This document shows positions 1 through 6,884 of a stretch of DNA of 64,000 nt, piece by piece. Position 1 is the first letter of the stretch. The number at the start of each line of letters is the position of its first letter. The stretch is from NCBI GenBank assembly GCA_001603905.1, contig LVAE01000030.1, positions 1 to 64,000 of the forward strand, given 5' to 3'. The translations under genes and the position numbers were made by a program. Origin of the DNA: Fibrobacterales bacterium Fibro_02. GTDB lineage: Bacteria > Fibrobacterota > Fibrobacteria > Fibrobacterales > Fibrobacteraceae. The notes below the pieces were generated by a model that saw only the letters and a list, made by a program, of their open reading frames with translations, was not told the origin of the DNA and made no database searches.

Positions 1-40
1 AAGAGGCCTATGTACCAAATTTTTGTACAAAAGCCTCTTG
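1..40. terminator. Hairpin at the left edge, probably a terminator
   Basis: AAGAGGC (1-7) pairs with GCCTCTT (33-39), and an inner TGTAC (11-15) pairs with GTACA (25-29). It probably ends transcription of a gene outside the window. No long T-run follows, so the role is uncertain. Confidence 0.4.
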
Positions 41-137
41 ACATTTAATACAGTATGTCATAGTCGTGCAAGCACGGCTGCGACTCTCGCCTTGCGGGCA
101 GTCGAACGTTCCGTTCTCATCGAAATTAAGAATAAAT
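41..137. other. Gap with no recognised gene
   Basis: This holds an imperfect hairpin (CGACT/AGTCG around GCC/GGGC, about 80-105) and a short TGACAT/ATGTCA inverted repeat near 40-61. I see no credible coding sequence or RNA family. Confidence 0.3.
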
Positions 138-170
138 AAAAGGACATCCCTTTTGGGGTGTCCTTTTATT
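138..170 (-). terminator. Terminator of the tRNA-Arg gene
   Basis: A 12-bp stem (139-150 with 155-166, one G-T pair) has a TTTT loop and lies just downstream of the minus-strand tRNA. The A residues at 131-141 give a U-rich tail on the transcribed strand. Confidence 0.8.
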
Positions 171-172
171 CA

Positions 173-246
173 TACCCTTGATGCGATTCGAACGCATGAC
201 CTTCAACTTCGGAGGCTGACACTCTATCCAACTGAGCTACAAGGGC
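173..246 (-). tRNA. tRNA-Arg, anticodon CCG
   Basis: The complement strand folds as a full cloverleaf. The acceptor is GCCCTTG/CAAGGGT (G-U at 1-72), the D stem is GCTC/GAGT, the anticodon stem is TCAGC/GTTGA with loop CTCCGAA, and the T arm is ATGCG-TTCGAAT-CGCAT. The anticodon CCG reads CGG (Arg). The discriminator is A73 and no CCA is encoded, so CCA must be added after transcription. A -10-like TACTAT lies about 14 nt upstream, at the 3' end of rimO, and a terminator follows. Confidence 0.96.
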
Positions 247-267
247 GTGTGGTGCAAAGATAGTAAA

Positions 268-1578
268 TTACACCAGCTTCACAATCAGTTCGTGCGGCTC
301 GGCGTCCACCACCAGCGCATCGCGGAATTCGCCTACATCGGCGTCGCCTTCGAGAACCTTCACGATGTCGTCGTTCTCCATCGAGTTGCCTTCGGTGCGT
401 CCGTAGAAATGGTATTCGCTTTCTTCGGCAACCTGGTCGATGATAATGCGGACGGTCTTTCCGATCATCGCCTCGGCATGCTCTGCGTCGAGTTCTTCTT
501 GCAAGTCGTTTACGGCATCGAGTCTTGCGCGTGCTTCGCTTTCGTCTACCGCAGGCAGGTCCATCTCCATGACGGGCGTACCTTCTTCGGGGCTGAAAAC
601 GAATCCGCCCAGATGGTCGAACTGGATGTCTTCCAGCAGTTCCATCAGCTCTTCAAAATCTTCGTGCGTTTCGCCAGGGAAGCCTACCAGGACGGTCGTA
701 CGGAGCGTGACTCCGGGAATGCGCTCGCGGATCTTGTGCAGGATGTCCACGAGTTCCTTCTTGCGGTAATTGCGCTTCATGTTCTTGAGCACGTTGTCGC
801 TCGCGTGTTGGATCGGCATGTCCACGTACTTTACGAGGCGCGGCTCGTTTGCCATCAGGTCCAAAAGTTCATCGTCCACGAACATCGGGTACCAGTAAAG
901 TGTACGGATCCAGGGAATGTTCGTGTTGTCGAGAATTGCGCGTAAAAGCTGCGCGAGCGTTCCGCCCTTCTTGCCCTTTTCGCGGCCGAAGTAGGTCGTG
1001 TCCTGTGCGATAAGCGTGATTTCCTGGACGCCTTGCGCTTCGAGTTCCTTGGCTTCGGCGACGATGTCGTCGATACTGCGCGAAACCTGTTTCCCGCGGA
1101 TGAGCGGAATGGCGCAGTAGGCGCAGCGGCGGTTGCAGCCTTCGGCAATTTTCAGATAGGCGTGGTGCTTGAATCCGCCGAGGTTCATGCGCGGCAGATT
1201 TTCGGCGTCGCAGGTTTGCGGTGCCACGATGCCCATTTTCTTTAAAAGTTCGCCAGGCTTGTAGGTGCCTACCCAGTAATCGACTTCGGGAAGTTCCTTT
1301 ATGAGTTCATCGCCGTAGCGGCCCGAAAGGCAACCCGAAACGATCAGCTTCTGCTTGGGCTTCTTGCCGTTAATTTGTGCGAGAATCGCGTTGATGGATT
1401 CCTCTTTCGCGGCTTCGATAAATCCGCAGGTGTTCACCAGGATGTAGTCCGCCTTGGCGGCGGAGTCGCAGGTGGCAAAACCGGCGTGCAGCATTTCGCC
1501 GACCAGGTTTTCCGCATCGACCTGGTTCTTGGCGCATCCAAGATGAACGACAAAAACTTTGGGCTTCTTTGTAGGCAT
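268..1578 (-). CDS. rimO: Ribosomal protein S12 methylthiotransferase RimO
   Basis: Radical-SAM enzyme that adds a methylthio group to the conserved aspartate of ribosomal protein S12 in the cytoplasm. The N-terminal MTTase domain has the three auxiliary-cluster cysteines (C15 in LGCAKN, C51 in NTCGF, C83 in SGCLS). The SAM cluster is C148, C152 and C155 in GCNRRCAYCAIP. A TRAM-type domain closes the 436-residue protein, which is normal family length. The LGCAKN motif favours RimO over MiaB. An upstream in-frame ATG at 1656 is rejected because the extension would cross the terminator of the previous gene (1609-1636). GAGG just before the chosen ATG supports 1578. Confidence 0.96.
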   Translation of the reverse strand: MPTKKPKVFVVHLGCAKNQVDAENLVGEMLHAGFATCDSAAKADYILVNTCGFIEAAKEESINAILAQINGKKPKQKLIVSGCLSGRYGDELIKELPEVDYWVGTYKPGELLKKMGIVAPQTCDAENLPRMNLGGFKHHAYLKIAEGCNRRCAYCAIPLIRGKQVSRSIDDIVAEAKELEAQGVQEITLIAQDTTYFGREKGKKGGTLAQLLRAILDNTNIPWIRTLYWYPMFVDDELLDLMANEPRLVKYVDMPIQHASDNVLKNMKRNYRKKELVDILHKIRERIPGVTLRTTVLVGFPGETHEDFEELMELLEDIQFDHLGGFVFSPEEGTPVMEMDLPAVDESEARARLDAVNDLQEELDAEHAEAMIGKTVRIIIDQVAEESEYHFYGRTEGNSMENDDIVKVLEGDADVGEFRDALVVDAEPHELIVKLV

Positions 1579-1608
1579 AGCCTCAAATTTAGAAAATGAA
1601 ACTCCTAT

Positions 1609-1636
1609 AAAAAAAGAAACACCGACAGGGTCGGTG
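1609..1636 (-). terminator. Terminator after the SPOR lipoprotein gene
   Basis: CACCGAC (1620-1626) and GTCGGTG (1630-1636) form a 7-bp stem. The A-run at 1609-1617 is a U-tract on the minus strand. It separates the SPOR gene from rimO and sets the rimO start. Confidence 0.85.
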
Positions 1637-1665
1637 CTTCCTGGAATTTTGAACAAATTCTTCTA

Positions 1666-2517
1666 TTATTCCCAGTCGTCGAAGTTGTCGGCCGGTGCGG
1701 GTGCTGCAGGAGCCTGCTGTGCGGGCTCGGGTGCAGGTTCCGGTGCGGGAGCCGGTTCAGGCTCGGGTGCAGGTTCCGGTGCGGGGGCCGGTTCAGGCTC
1801 AGGTGCAGGAGCGGGTTCCGGTGCGGGGGCCGGTTCAGGCTCAGGTGCGGGAGCGGGCTCCGGTGCGGGGGCCGGTTCAGGCTCGGGTGCGGGAGCGGGT
1901 TCAGGCTCGGGTGCAGGAGCCGGTTCGGGTTCGGAATAGGTCGAATTGGAATAGGAGTTGTTGGAGTAGGAATCGGAATCTCCGCCGGGGTTACCCACGT
2001 CGTCGTTCTTGCTCATGTCCACCCACCAGGCGTAGTTGAGCGGAGAAAGAACCTGCTTGCCGTATTCCTGGGCGTTGGCGCTCGATTCGAAATAGCCGAC
2101 GCGGATGCGGTAGTAGGTGCCTTCGAGTTCGCCCGGGTTTTCCACTTCGGCGATGTAAGCCTTCACGTTGCTTTCGGCGAGCTTCTTCACGATGCCGTCG
2201 GCGGCCTTCTTGGAAGACTGGATACTGACCTGGATGACGAAGTCGCCCTTGTCAAGCTGCTGCACGCTGCCTGCAGGAGCGGGAGCCTTTTTCTGGGCGT
2301 CTTCGGCCGGAGCTTCGGCCTTGGTTGCGGAGAGGGACTGGAGGGGCACGAGTTCCGGTTCTTCGGCCTTGGGCTGTTCCTCGACCTTGGGAGCGGGTGC
2401 CTGGGCGGCCGGCTTGGCCGGTTCCATCTGCGGAACGAGTTCTTCTTCGTCATTGCATGCGACCAGCATAGAGCTGGCGAGCGCGATGGCGGCGAGCGAA
2501 ATGATAGACTTTTTCAT
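1666..2517 (-). CDS. SPOR-domain lipoprotein with a Pro-Glu-Ala repeat tail
   Basis: 283 residues. A lipobox (LVAC, Cys21) marks a lipoprotein anchored in the envelope. A Pro/Ala/Glu linker is followed by a SPOR domain at about 91-168 (starts GDFVIQVSIQ). SPOR domains bind denuded peptidoglycan glycan strands at division sites, so a role at the septum or in cell-wall remodelling is likely. After a Ser/Tyr/Asn-rich spacer, residues about 196-268 are an unusual repeat of PEPAPA units, with the sequence ending DNFDDWE. The start is placed at 2517 because GGAG lies 6 nt upstream. The ATG 12 nt earlier would put that Shine-Dalgarno inside the gene. The family is clear; the exact role is not. Confidence 0.85.
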   Translation of the reverse strand: MKKSIISLAAIALASSMLVACNDEEELVPQMEPAKPAAQAPAPKVEEQPKAEEPELVPLQSLSATKAEAPAEDAQKKAPAPAGSVQQLDKGDFVIQVSIQSSKKAADGIVKKLAESNVKAYIAEVENPGELEGTYYRIRVGYFESSANAQEYGKQVLSPLNYAWWVDMSKNDDVGNPGGDSDSYSNNSYSNSTYSEPEPAPAPEPEPAPAPEPEPAPAPEPAPAPEPEPAPAPEPAPAPEPEPAPAPEPAPEPEPAPAPEPAPEPAQQAPAAPAPADNFDDWE

Positions 2518-2655
2518 CCAATTCTCCATTTTTTTTCGAAAAATCCGGGGATTTAAACTTTTGTACTAAAAATATACATAAGTCTTTGACAGTCCGCAAG
2601 TTATGAACGAAAAAATGCCCCAAAAATGCCTAAAAAATGTCAAATTTTTATACCC

Positions 2656-2684
2656 TTGACGAAATCCGTACAATTAGATATATT
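2656..2684 (+). promoter_or_regulatory. Promoter of rpsU
   Basis: TTGACG (2656-2661), a 17-bp spacer and TATATT (2679-2684) make the clearest sigma70-type promoter in the window. It lies about 45 bp before the rpsU start. Confidence 0.8.
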
Positions 2685-2727
2685 TGGCTATCCAAAAACG
2701 AATTTCTAATTTAACCAAAGGATAATC

Positions 2728-2937
2728 GTGATCGGCGTAATTGTTAAGTCCAACGAACCTTTCGAACGCGCTCTCAAGCGTTTCACCAAGTCTTGCGAAA
2801 AGAACGGCATCATTTCCGATGTCAAGAAGCGTCAGCGCTTCGAAAAGCCTTCTGAAGAAAAGAAGCGCATCGAAACGGCTGCCCGTCGCAAGCGCCTGAA
2901 GGAAATCGCTGACCAGAACCGCAAGCGTCTCTACTAG
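2728..2937 (+). CDS. rpsU: 30S ribosomal protein S21
   Basis: 69-residue basic protein of the small ribosomal subunit, needed for initiation on natural mRNAs. It begins MIGVIVKSNEPFERALKRF and ends in a Lys/Arg-rich helix, typical of bS21. The start codon is GTG at 2728, with AAAGGA a few bases upstream. It stands alone behind a strong promoter (2656-2684). Confidence 0.95.
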   Translation: MIGVIVKSNEPFERALKRFTKSCEKNGIISDVKKRQRFEKPSEEKKRIETAARRKRLKEIADQNRKRLY

Positions 2938-3111
2938 TCGTCGACTGGCTGTGCCAGTTCGCCGTAGTGGAATCGCCAAGGCTTTCTAGGACATCGTTTC
3001 TAGCCTTGTTTCTTGTAATGAGTCGTCGGTCTATGACCGGTGGCTCGTTGCGTGTTTCTAGAGTTCAAACCTTATTGCCAGGAGCGGGGCGTAATCCGCC
3101 AAGGGTAAAAC
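2938..3111 (+). other. rpsU-yqeY gap with possible leader hairpins
   Basis: There is no gene here. ACTGGC-tgt-GCCAGT (about 2944-2958) and a GGTC/GACC hairpin near 3029-3040 could act as a weak terminator or leader for yqeY. No T-tract follows either of them. Confidence 0.3.
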
Positions 3112-3582
3112 ATGAGCAGTGCATTGCTGACTAAGATTAAAGACGATATCAAGGCCGCCATGAAGGCGCACGATTCCGAAACTCTCGGAACGCTCCGTAC
3201 CCTCCATTCCGACATCAAGAACGAAGCCATGAAGAACGGAGCCACTCCGGCCCAGATCGAAGAGACGATCACCGACGAAATGTGCGTCGACGTTCTTGCC
3301 CGTAGCGTGAAACAGAAACAGGAAGCAATCGACATCCTCACGAAGGGTGGCTTCATGGACAAGATTCCTGCCGAAGAAGCGACCATCGCCCTGTACCGCA
3401 AGTACATGCCCGCCGAGATGACCGAAGACGAAGTCAAGGCGCTCATTGCAGAAATCAAGGCCGCGACTGGCGCTTCTAGCCCCAAGGACATGGGCAAGAT
3501 CATGAAGGAACTTTCCCCGAAGGTCAAGGGCCGTTTCGACGCCAAGCGCGCATCTGCCCTGGTGCAGGAAGCTCTTAAGTAG
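3112..3582 (+). CDS. yqeY: YqeY/GatB-like domain protein
   Basis: 156-residue all-helical protein of the YqeY family, which resembles the C-terminal tRNA-binding tail of GatB. It may interact with tRNA or an aminoacyl-tRNA amidotransferase, but its cellular role is not settled. Sequence signs are the opening LLTKIKDDIKAAMKAHD, the central ARSVKQKQEAIDIL segment and the ending KGRFDAKRASALVQEAL, all conserved in the family. Full length. The acyltransferase gene starts 4 nt after its stop, so the two may be co-transcribed. Confidence 0.9.
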   Translation: MSSALLTKIKDDIKAAMKAHDSETLGTLRTLHSDIKNEAMKNGATPAQIEETITDEMCVDVLARSVKQKQEAIDILTKGGFMDKIPAEEATIALYRKYMPAEMTEDEVKALIAEIKAATGASSPKDMGKIMKELSPKVKGRFDAKRASALVQEALK

Positions 3583-3586
3583 TCTC

Positions 3587-4627
3587 GTGGAAGCGCGGAA
3601 GTCGACTGACTATATCACGTTCGTTATCGTGGTATCCGCAATCGCGGTGTTGACTCTGCATACGAACAACTGCTTCTGGTTTTATTCCGGGAAAGAAGAT
3701 TATTGGTTCTCGGCAAATATCATTGAATGCGTATTCTATTTTGCGGTCCCGCTGTTCTTTATGGTCAGCGGGATTACGCTTATGGATTTTTTTGACAGGT
3801 ATTCTATGAAACGTTTCTTTGCGAGGCGTTTCATGAAGACTATGTTGCCTTTCTTGGTCTGGAGCCTGGTCGCGCTGGCGATAGATCTTTATACCGGAAA
3901 ACGCTTGTGGTCGAATGTCTCGATCAAGTCGGTGTACCAGGGGCTAACGGGCAACGGTTTCGTCAGCATCTACTGGTTCTTTTATTCTTTGTTCATTTTG
4001 TACCTGTGTATGCCTCTCTATGCGGCCGTAGAAAAAAGCAAGAGGAGGCTTGTGTTCTCCTACCTGGTCATTGCGGCTTTTGTATTCAATATCTTTCTAC
4101 CCTTCTTGAAAAAAGTTTTCAATTCAGATTTGAACGTTATGTTCAGCATTTCTGCATTGGCCGGATTTTTGATATGGCCGCTGTTAGGATGGTTGTTGCA
4201 CAACTATGAATTCAAAAGGTGGCACAAGGCGCTAATCCATACCGCGGGTTTGATTGGCCTTGCGTTGCATGTTGTCGGAACTTATCATTTGTCGCATAAA
4301 GCGGGCTATGTTGTCGGGACGTTCAAGGGATACGAAAATGTTCCGTCGGTGTTGTATGCGACAAGCGTATTCGTTTTCTTGAAGGATGCCGGTCGTTGGG
4401 TGATGGAACAGGAACGTCTTGCGAGTTTTGTCAAGGTCGTTGGACGGTACGCTTTCGAGATATACCTCTTGCAGTTTATCTTGCTCGATGCAGCGACAAG
4501 GATTCCCGAAATCGACAGGAACTCGCTCGTGTATCGCCTGGGTGCTCCGCTTGTGATGATTCCGGTGATTATTGCATTTACATGGTGCCTCAGGAAAATT
4601 CCTGTTGTAAGAAGGATCGTTCCATAA
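3587..4627 (+). CDS. Acyltransferase family 3 membrane protein
   Basis: 346-residue integral membrane protein with about ten hydrophobic helices, matching the acyltransferase-3 (OafA/WecH-like) family. These proteins O-acetylate or otherwise acylate sugars of the cell surface at the inner membrane. An early TLHTNN segment follows the first helix, and VFYFAVPLFFMVSG is the typical second helix. The start is GTG at 3587. Translation is probably coupled to yqeY. No glycan-assembly gene adjoins it, so the substrate cannot be guessed. Confidence 0.8.
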   Translation: MEARKSTDYITFVIVVSAIAVLTLHTNNCFWFYSGKEDYWFSANIIECVFYFAVPLFFMVSGITLMDFFDRYSMKRFFARRFMKTMLPFLVWSLVALAIDLYTGKRLWSNVSIKSVYQGLTGNGFVSIYWFFYSLFILYLCMPLYAAVEKSKRRLVFSYLVIAAFVFNIFLPFLKKVFNSDLNVMFSISALAGFLIWPLLGWLLHNYEFKRWHKALIHTAGLIGLALHVVGTYHLSHKAGYVVGTFKGYENVPSVLYATSVFVFLKDAGRWVMEQERLASFVKVVGRYAFEIYLLQFILLDAATRIPEIDRNSLVYRLGAPLVMIPVIIAFTWCLRKIPVVRRIVP

Positions 4628-4805
4628 TTTTTTTTTGCTCATACAGGTCAAATACCGAATATGCGTATTTCTGCTATGGTAAGGAATGTCGATCAGCTGC
4701 GTCAAGGACTCCGGTTAGTCTGTAACACCGAAATGTTCGTATATTTCAATATGGCACGCCAACATTTGTGTTGACATGCCTTTTTTTGAAACTGTCGCTT
4801 GACGC

Positions 4806-5795
4806 TTAGAGCTTGCGGATTTCGTCTTCGGTGAGCTTGGAAATCTGCATAACCTTTTCGATAGGGTCACCGAGGTCGAGCATCGCTTTCGCCATTTCCC
4901 GAGCCTTGTTCATTTCGCCTTCTGCACGTCCTTCTGCACGCCCTTCTGCACGGGCACGGACCTTGAGGGTCGCCAGATAGTCCAGTTCTTCTTCCGTCAT
5001 CACCATGTTTCTTGCCTGCTGTTTAAGGATGCTGTCTGGAGCAGTCTTTACAAGAAGGCGCTTGATCGCCTGGGCGATTACATCGTCGTTAAAGTCGGGG
5101 AGCGAGTCGGATTCGCCAGCGTGCTTCAAAAGCCAGAGCCAGCGGTCCTCGTCGGTCTCTACCTGTTCCATCGTCTTGTTGAACTGCGTCAGGTCGTAAA
5201 GAATATACTTAACCTTGTCGGTCAGCGTCAACCCCTTTTCGTTACAGATGCCCCAGGTGCCGCAGTAATCGTCCTGCTGTTCCAAGTGAAAATCGCAGAC
5301 CCAGATGGCGTAAGTGGGAGGAATTTCGTACCGGGAGACTTCACGCAGAGCGCGCTGCTCATCGGAGAGGTTCATTGCGGATTCCTTAAAGAATTCCTGG
5401 TCCCATTCGTACTTGCTCTGAAGCATGAAGGCGCTGTGCTGCAAAAGGATGCGCTCGATAAAGCGGCTGTGCTTTGCCTTCTGCATCTCTACATTGATGC
5501 TGTACCCGTTGGACGTTGTCGCGCGGATATCAAGGCGGAAGCTCTTGGATTGCGGGAAAAGGATGTTCACCTCAGTGTTCTTCACCGTAACGGAGACGAT
5601 ACGGTTCTCGCCCTTCAGGTGGAATACTCCGTTCAAGAAACTGACAAGAGCCTTGGGGTCGTTCAGGAAAACTTTGAACGCCACATCGTAGCGCGGATCC
5701 AGGTAGGTACGGGTCTTGATTATTTCGTAGGTTACCTGCTCCCAATATTCGCGGGACGCTTCCGCAAAATCGGGAAAAATGGGATTGATAGACAT
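4806..5795 (-). CDS. Rpn/YhgA-like PD-(D/E)XK nuclease family protein
   Basis: 329 residues with the PDDEXK_2 fold of the Rpn/YhgA family (transposase-like putative nucleases that promote DNA exchange). The opening DPRYDVAFKVFLND is diagnostic. D89 (in RLDIRA) and E103-x-Q105 (in VEMQ) fit the active-site D...ExQ pattern. The C-terminus is a charged helix with three RAEG repeats and a final KLTEDEIRKL helix. The start at 5795 follows AAAGGACATCT. An upstream extension of 41 residues is rejected because it crosses a perfect palindrome (5806-5821) and lacks family similarity. These genes are usually multicopy in Fibrobacter-like genomes. Confidence 0.85.
   Translation of the reverse strand: MSINPIFPDFAEASREYWEQVTYEIIKTRTYLDPRYDVAFKVFLNDPKALVSFLNGVFHLKGENRIVSVTVKNTEVNILFPQSKSFRLDIRATTSNGYSINVEMQKAKHSRFIERILLQHSAFMLQSKYEWDQEFFKESAMNLSDEQRALREVSRYEIPPTYAIWVCDFHLEQQDDYCGTWGICNEKGLTLTDKVKYILYDLTQFNKTMEQVETDEDRWLWLLKHAGESDSLPDFNDDVIAQAIKRLLVKTAPDSILKQQARNMVMTEEELDYLATLKVRARAEGRAEGRAEGEMNKAREMAKAMLDLGDPIEKVMQISKLTEDEIRKL
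4918..4953 (-). repeat. Three 12-bp tandem repeats inside the Rpn-like gene
   Basis: CCTTCTGCACG plus one variable base occurs three times in a row (4918, 4930, 4942). It encodes RAEG units in frame, so copy-number change would alter length without a frameshift. Confidence 0.8.
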
Positions 5796-5805
5796 AGATG
5801 TCCTT

Positions 5806-5821
5806 TGTCGCGTACGCGACA
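5806..5821. promoter_or_regulatory. Perfect 16-bp palindrome before the Rpn-like gene
   Basis: TGTCGCGTACGCGACA is self-complementary and ends 10 nt before the start codon, next to the ribosome-binding site. It could be an operator or an mRNA hairpin that limits translation. Confidence 0.5.
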
Positions 5822-6120
5822 GAAAAGGGGTGTAGCCCCCAAATGGGTTTATGAGTGATTGTGTGTGCGCCAAACCACTGTTTGGCGGAAGTCTGTCACC
5901 TTGCAGGAGGAGGCCCACTCCCGTGGTCGGCTGCGTCGCTTGCCGACTTTATACCTGCTTTCTTTAAACGCTAGGCGCAGATGGTGTAACATCCGGGCCG
6001 GGAACTCGCTTGCCTTGATATGTTTGGCATGTTTACCGCCGTCGTCCGGGTTGTCCAAATACAATTGGGAATATATAAAAATGCAAGACGAAAAGCAAGA
6101 GTGAGGTTATATTTACTCCC
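5822..6120. other. Intergenic stretch between the Rpn-like and PLD-like genes
   Basis: About 300 bp between divergent genes. No credible coding sequence is seen. A CCAAAC-cact-GTTTGG hairpin (about 5870-5885) and a second AT-rich TATATAAAA patch (about 6072) are present. The only clear signal is the -10 box at 6108-6113. Confidence 0.4.
6108..6113 (+). promoter_or_regulatory. -10 box abutting the PLD-like start codon
   Basis: TATATT ends 7 nt before ATG 6121, so transcription should begin at or next to the start codon, giving a leaderless mRNA. No Shine-Dalgarno sequence is seen. Confidence 0.55.
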
Positions 6121-6642
6121 ATGCCCACATTCACCAAGTACATCCAGAACGAGGAACATTATTCCGAGGTCATCGCGCGGATTGCGAAAGTCCGCGAGAC
6201 GTTGTGGATTGGCACTGCCGACATCAAGGATGTCTACGTGAAGCAGGATGGCGAATCGATGCCCTTGCTCGGGCAGCTGGCCGCACTCCTGAAGCGCGGC
6301 GTGGGCGTGCGGCTTGTTCACGCGAAAGAACCCGGCCCGAACTTTCGCGAAGATTTCGACCGCTTCAAAATTTTGGCGACCGACCTCGAACGCGTTATGT
6401 GCCCGCGGGTGCATTTCAAGATGATGATTTTCGACTTGGAGACCGCCTACATCGGTTCCGCGAACTTGACGGGTGCGGGTATCGGCATGAAGAGTAGCTT
6501 GCGCCGAAACTTCGAAGCGGGTATTCTCACCAACGACCCCGCGCTTGTGCAGCCCGCCATTGAACAGTTCGACACGCTCTGGATGGGCTCGCACTGCAAA
6601 AATTGTGGTCGCCAGGAATTCTGCAGCGACCGGATTAAGTAG
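6121..6642 (+). CDS. Single-motif phospholipase D-like protein, putative nuclease
   Basis: 173 residues with one HKD-type motif: H98-x-K100, D105 and G-S-A-N at 112-115 (HFKMMIFDLETAYIGSANLTG). Proteins with a single motif usually dimerise to build the active site and act on phosphodiester bonds, often DNA (Nuc-like). The C-terminus HCKNCGRQEFC (158-168) looks like a small zinc-binding knuckle. There is no signal peptide, so it is probably cytoplasmic. It sits in an accessory-looking stretch between an Rpn-like protein and an orphan TerD-like protein. Substrate unknown. Confidence 0.75.
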   Translation: MPTFTKYIQNEEHYSEVIARIAKVRETLWIGTADIKDVYVKQDGESMPLLGQLAALLKRGVGVRLVHAKEPGPNFREDFDRFKILATDLERVMCPRVHFKMMIFDLETAYIGSANLTGAGIGMKSSLRRNFEAGILTNDPALVQPAIEQFDTLWMGSHCKNCGRQEFCSDRIK

Positions 6643-6884
6643 AATAATTTGTAAAATGTCATCTTTTGACATTGGACTGAATGTATATTTGAAATACGAA
6701 AAAAAAGTTGGAAATCAATTTACTTTTTTTGATAAAAGCGCGATATATAAAGTAGAAGGCTTTTATTTGACAATGTAAACGGATTTCAGCGGATTTTAGC
6801 GAGTCATAGGCTGTTCCTATTTGCGCCCTCGCGGGCACGTCCTAAATTTTTACAGCTCGACTCGCAACTTTTTGAGGATGCATT
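6643..6884 (+). other. AT-rich gap before the TerD-like orphan
   Basis: About 240 bp, AT-rich near 6690-6780. No gene is evident. GAGGA lies 6 nt before the next start. Confidence 0.3.

Noticed and set aside
1695-2039. Plus-strand frames rich in Gly-Ala-Gly-Ser or Val-Arg repeats opposite the SPOR tail
   Set aside because: They are shadows of the PEPAPA repeat on the minus strand.
4628-4805. Search for a gene or RNA in the gap after the acyltransferase
   Set aside because: AT-rich, no frame with a start site, no hairpin with a T-run; nothing supportable.
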